This document shows, one piece after another, positions 62,046-64,000 of a DNA stretch of 64,000 nucleotides; positions within the stretch are counted from its first letter, which is position 1, and every line of letters begins with the position of its first letter. Both the position numbers and the translations under genes were made by a program. The notes under the pieces are model-generated. The model saw only the letters and a list, made by a program, of their open reading frames with translations, was not told the origin of the DNA and made no database searches. Source of the stretch: Chloroflexota bacterium (GTDB taxonomy: Bacteria > Chloroflexota > Chloroflexia > Chloroheliales > Chloroheliaceae); the NCBI GenBank assembly GCA_028287745.1, contig JAQBPB010000049.1:62001-126000 (forward strand), given 5' to 3'.

Positions 62046-63185
62046 ATGCATACCCCTCTTTATAAAGCGAAACACCCTTTATTAAATACGAACCGGCGCC
62101 GCTGGTTCGCAGTGCTGCTGTTTAGCTTAGTCAGCCTTGCCGTTTTGGCCGCCTTATTAGGCACCGGCTTTTCCGGCGCAGCCCCGATTAATTCTCAACC
62201 GGCCATGGGAGCCAATGGCCCTGATAACAACCGGGCAAGTCTTGATAATATTATTAACCCGACCGTAACGCGGGTACCTGCCACAGCTACCGGGGCAGCT
62301 TCTTCCGGTATCAAGTCGAATCCGGCGGCCACGGCCACCCTGGTAACATCTCCAATCGCTACCGCTACCCGGTTGGCGATACAGGCGGCTACCGCTACCC
62401 TGGACCCAACGGCAACGGCAACCGCATGGGCAACGGCAACCGCAACCGCATGGGCTACAGCGGCTATATACCCGGCCACGGCGGCTTCAAAATCGCCAAT
62501 TTCCACTGCAACAGGCATACAAATTATACCCGTTGCGGACTCGACAGCTAAACCGCCCCTGCCCGTCGCCCCGGCCATACGAGTTGACCAACCGGTTGCC
62601 CGCCAGGTTGAGCCGACTCCCACAGATGCGCCCGCGCCCACGCCAGCGCCTGCGCCTACCAATACATCTGCCCCGGTCAGGGCGACAAACCCTACTGCTA
62701 CACCTAAACCAGTCCCTCCTACTTCGCGGGCGGCCGCGCCCGCACCGGCCGCGCCCGCACCGGCCGCGCCCGCAAAACCAAATTCTCAGCCGATTGCGAC
62801 ACCGGTACCAGAGCCTACCGCAACGCCGGTACCACCTACCACGTCCAAACCAAAGCAGCAGCCCCAACCGAAACCGACGGCAACCCCTACTCCTATTATC
62901 AAATTGCCTGTTCCTATTCCGCCGGTTTCGGTGCCGACCGCGACACCTACCCCAAAAGGTGACTCGGGGGATAACAATGATGACAATGGCGGGAAAGTTG
63001 GAAAACCTGGCAAAACAGAAAAACCTAAAGCAACCTCCTCACCGAAACCTACCAAGAAACCCAAACCTACCAGGGATTCCGACTCCAGCACTTCGGCTTT
63101 CTCTACATCAATAATGCAGGAGTTAGCAACAGTATTATCTATGCCAACCGCTTTGGCCCTGCCCGTACCGGGTAGCGGGAGTTAA
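62046..63185 (+). CDS. Thr/Pro/Ala-rich exported protein
   Basis: 379 residues. An N-terminal membrane helix (residues about 21-42, WFAVLLFSLVSLAVLAALLG) follows a positive start, so the rest is outside the cell as an anchored or released chain. The remaining ~330 residues are low-complexity: Ala/Thr repeats (ATATAWATATATAWATA), Pro/Ala repeats (PAPAAPAPAAPA) and Pro/Thr/Lys repeats (TPKPVPPTS, KPKPTKKPKPT). There is no folded domain I can recognise. It starts 3 bases after the GT-C/GH8 gene and is followed by another GT-C gene. Such composition suits heavy O-glycosylation by PMT-type enzymes, which is an inference. Confidence 0.75.
   Translation: MHTPLYKAKHPLLNTNRRRWFAVLLFSLVSLAVLAALLGTGFSGAAPINSQPAMGANGPDNNRASLDNIINPTVTRVPATATGAASSGIKSNPAATATLVTSPIATATRLAIQAATATLDPTATATAWATATATAWATAAIYPATAASKSPISTATGIQIIPVADSTAKPPLPVAPAIRVDQPVARQVEPTPTDAPAPTPAPAPTNTSAPVRATNPTATPKPVPPTSRAAAPAPAAPAPAAPAKPNSQPIATPVPEPTATPVPPTTSKPKQQPQPKPTATPTPIIKLPVPIPPVSVPTATPTPKGDSGDNNDDNGGKVGKPGKTEKPKATSSPKPTKKPKPTRDSDSSTSAFSTSIMQELATVLSMPTALALPVPGSGS
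62736..62774 (+). repeat. 15-bp tandem repeat in the low-complexity gene
   Basis: Unit GCGCCCGCACCGGCC, about 2.6 copies, coding for a repeated APAPA segment. A looser repeat of about 24 bp (CAACGGCAACCGCATGGG) lies at about 62408-62460. Slippage here could change the length of the protein in frame, since 15 and 24 are multiples of three. Confidence 0.8.
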
Positions 63186-63245
63186 CCGGAGCTTAAAACT
63201 GCCCTTAACTTTTTTGGAAACAGAAACTACGTCAGGAGATATTTA

Positions 63246-64000
63246 GTGTTTAATCTACTAAAGCATGGTCCAGGAACGGGGACCATGCGCCTGCAACTGG
63301 AAGCTCCCCCCAAACCGCCTAGCCAGTTCAAAGACCGGGGACACCCCCCGGCCCCTGTGCCTGGAAAATGGCCTTTTATAGTAGCCGGTGGCAGCACTAA
63401 TGGGAAAATTTGGATAGTTTTGGGGCTGATAATCCTGTCAATCGGGGCATTCTGCCTCAGATTCTTACCCAACAATAACCATTCGGCCTATATGGACGAA
63501 GTAAGTCAGATCCTGGCCGGCCGCTATTTGATTGAAAGCGGCACTATCTACGCCAACATTCTAACCTGGTCTTACGGGTCGTATCTCTGGCCGGTTATTG
63601 CCGGTAGTATGGATATTATTGGTGGCTTGGGCCTGGTCCGCACTTTTACCGCCCTTTGCGGTGTAATTATGACGCTGGCAACGGTAGTCTCGGCTTACCG
63701 TTTATCCTCACATGTCTTGCCGATCCAGCGGCGCTGGGCGGTTGCCTTTGTAGCTGGCCTGGTTATGGCAATTTTCCCCACTGCCCTGGGGATTGGAAGT
63801 TTTGGGACCTATGATGCCCTGGCCGGGGCGGCTTTTATGTCCGGCATTGCTGTGCTCTTTCCGGTTGAAGGCACTGCCCAGCGCACCAGGTTGGTTTCGG
63901 CTTTCCTTTTGTTCTTTATTGCATTCCTGGCAAAATATGTTATCGCGATATTTTTCCCGGTGATATGTCTTTACCTGATGTTATCGGCGGGAAGCATTCG
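63246..64000 (+). CDS. GT-C-type membrane glycosyltransferase, 3' end missing
   Basis: 251 codons are visible and the frame is open at the window end. It starts at GTG 63246 with AGGAG 7 bases upstream. After a polar N-terminus of about 45 residues come a membrane helix (IWIVLGLIILSIGAFCLRF) and the lumenal acidic motif SAYMDEVSQILAGRYLIE, similar to the second acidic motif position in PMT/ArnT-type GT-C enzymes, then further helices. It is probably co-transcribed with the low-complexity protein and the GT-C/GH8 fusion. The substrate is unknown. Confidence 0.78.
   Translation, partial: MFNLLKHGPGTGTMRLQLEAPPKPPSQFKDRGHPPAPVPGKWPFIVAGGSTNGKIWIVLGLIILSIGAFCLRFLPNNNHSAYMDEVSQILAGRYLIESGTIYANILTWSYGSYLWPVIAGSMDIIGGLGLVRTFTALCGVIMTLATVVSAYRLSSHVLPIQRRWAVAFVAGLVMAIFPTALGIGSFGTYDALAGAAFMSGIAVLFPVEGTAQRTRLVSAFLLFFIAFLAKYVIAIFFPVICLYLMLSAGSI

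Overview
The window is bacterial chromosome, moderately GC-rich with AT-rich intergenic stretches. I infer a Chloroflexota-like organism, class unknown. The pointers are genes for making and using cofactor F420 (CofC, NADPH:F420 reductase, a Mer-like LLM reductase), a CruA-type lycopene cyclase homologue, NMT1-type lipoproteins with long Thr/Ala linkers, a very large protein with the helicase-associated (Helicase_C_3) domain, and the absence of any outer-membrane genes. The assignment rests on gene content only. No rRNA, tRNA, CRISPR array, insertion sequence or prophage was recognised.

Layout. 1-8.6 kb: the 3' part of leuS, a small hypothetical gene, a DHA2-type MFS exporter, then the ribosomal block rpmG-secE-nusG-rplK-rplA, an L10 leader with attenuator, and rplJ-rplL. 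8.8-11.4 kb: a small biosynthetic set (methyltransferase, SRPBCC cyclase-like protein, ketoacyl synthase). 11.5-18.3 kb, minus strand: cofC, npdG, an NMT1-type binding protein, then an ABC operon (ATPase, permease, second binding protein, F420-dependent LLM enzyme). 18.8-28.8 kb, plus strand: a GntR/FCD regulator, a molybdenum hydroxylase large subunit, an enamidase, glutaryl-CoA dehydrogenase, a 2-oxoadipate dioxygenase/decarboxylase, GlcF, GlcD and RidA.

The 12.3-28.8 kb region is the most interesting part. The divergent control region holds two near-consensus promoters and three copies of a 12-bp palindrome placed on or just after them. The gene set can be read as a complete import-to-central-metabolism route for a nitrogen heterocycle of the nicotinate type: ABC uptake, ring hydroxylation, F420H2-dependent ring reduction, enamide ring opening, and C5/C6 dicarboxylate oxidation. 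This is an inference. An F420-dependent version of that route is not known to me.

29-45.6 kb holds mixed genes: a helicase-associated pair, a DUF4149 membrane protein, a MaoC-like hydratase, a 51-residue membrane peptide, an MCP, ChrA, an alpha/beta hydrolase, a YegD-like Hsp70, a hemerythrin-like protein, a CruA homologue, a nitronate monooxygenase-like protein, and an MFS carrier whose first helix extends upstream of every usual start codon. 45.8-57 kb: ClpC, a DoxX/membrane protein pair, a ThuA/Gfo-Idh-MocA pair, ErpA, a lipoprotein, a zinc ribbon protein, an aminotransferase and an aldo/keto reductase.

57.9-64 kb is a surface polysaccharide or glycoprotein locus behind about 0.9 kb of AT-rich noncoding DNA. 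It has a GT2 synthase, a GT-C glycosyltransferase fused to a degenerate GH8 domain, a Thr/Pro/Ala-rich exported protein, and a second GT-C enzyme cut by the window end.
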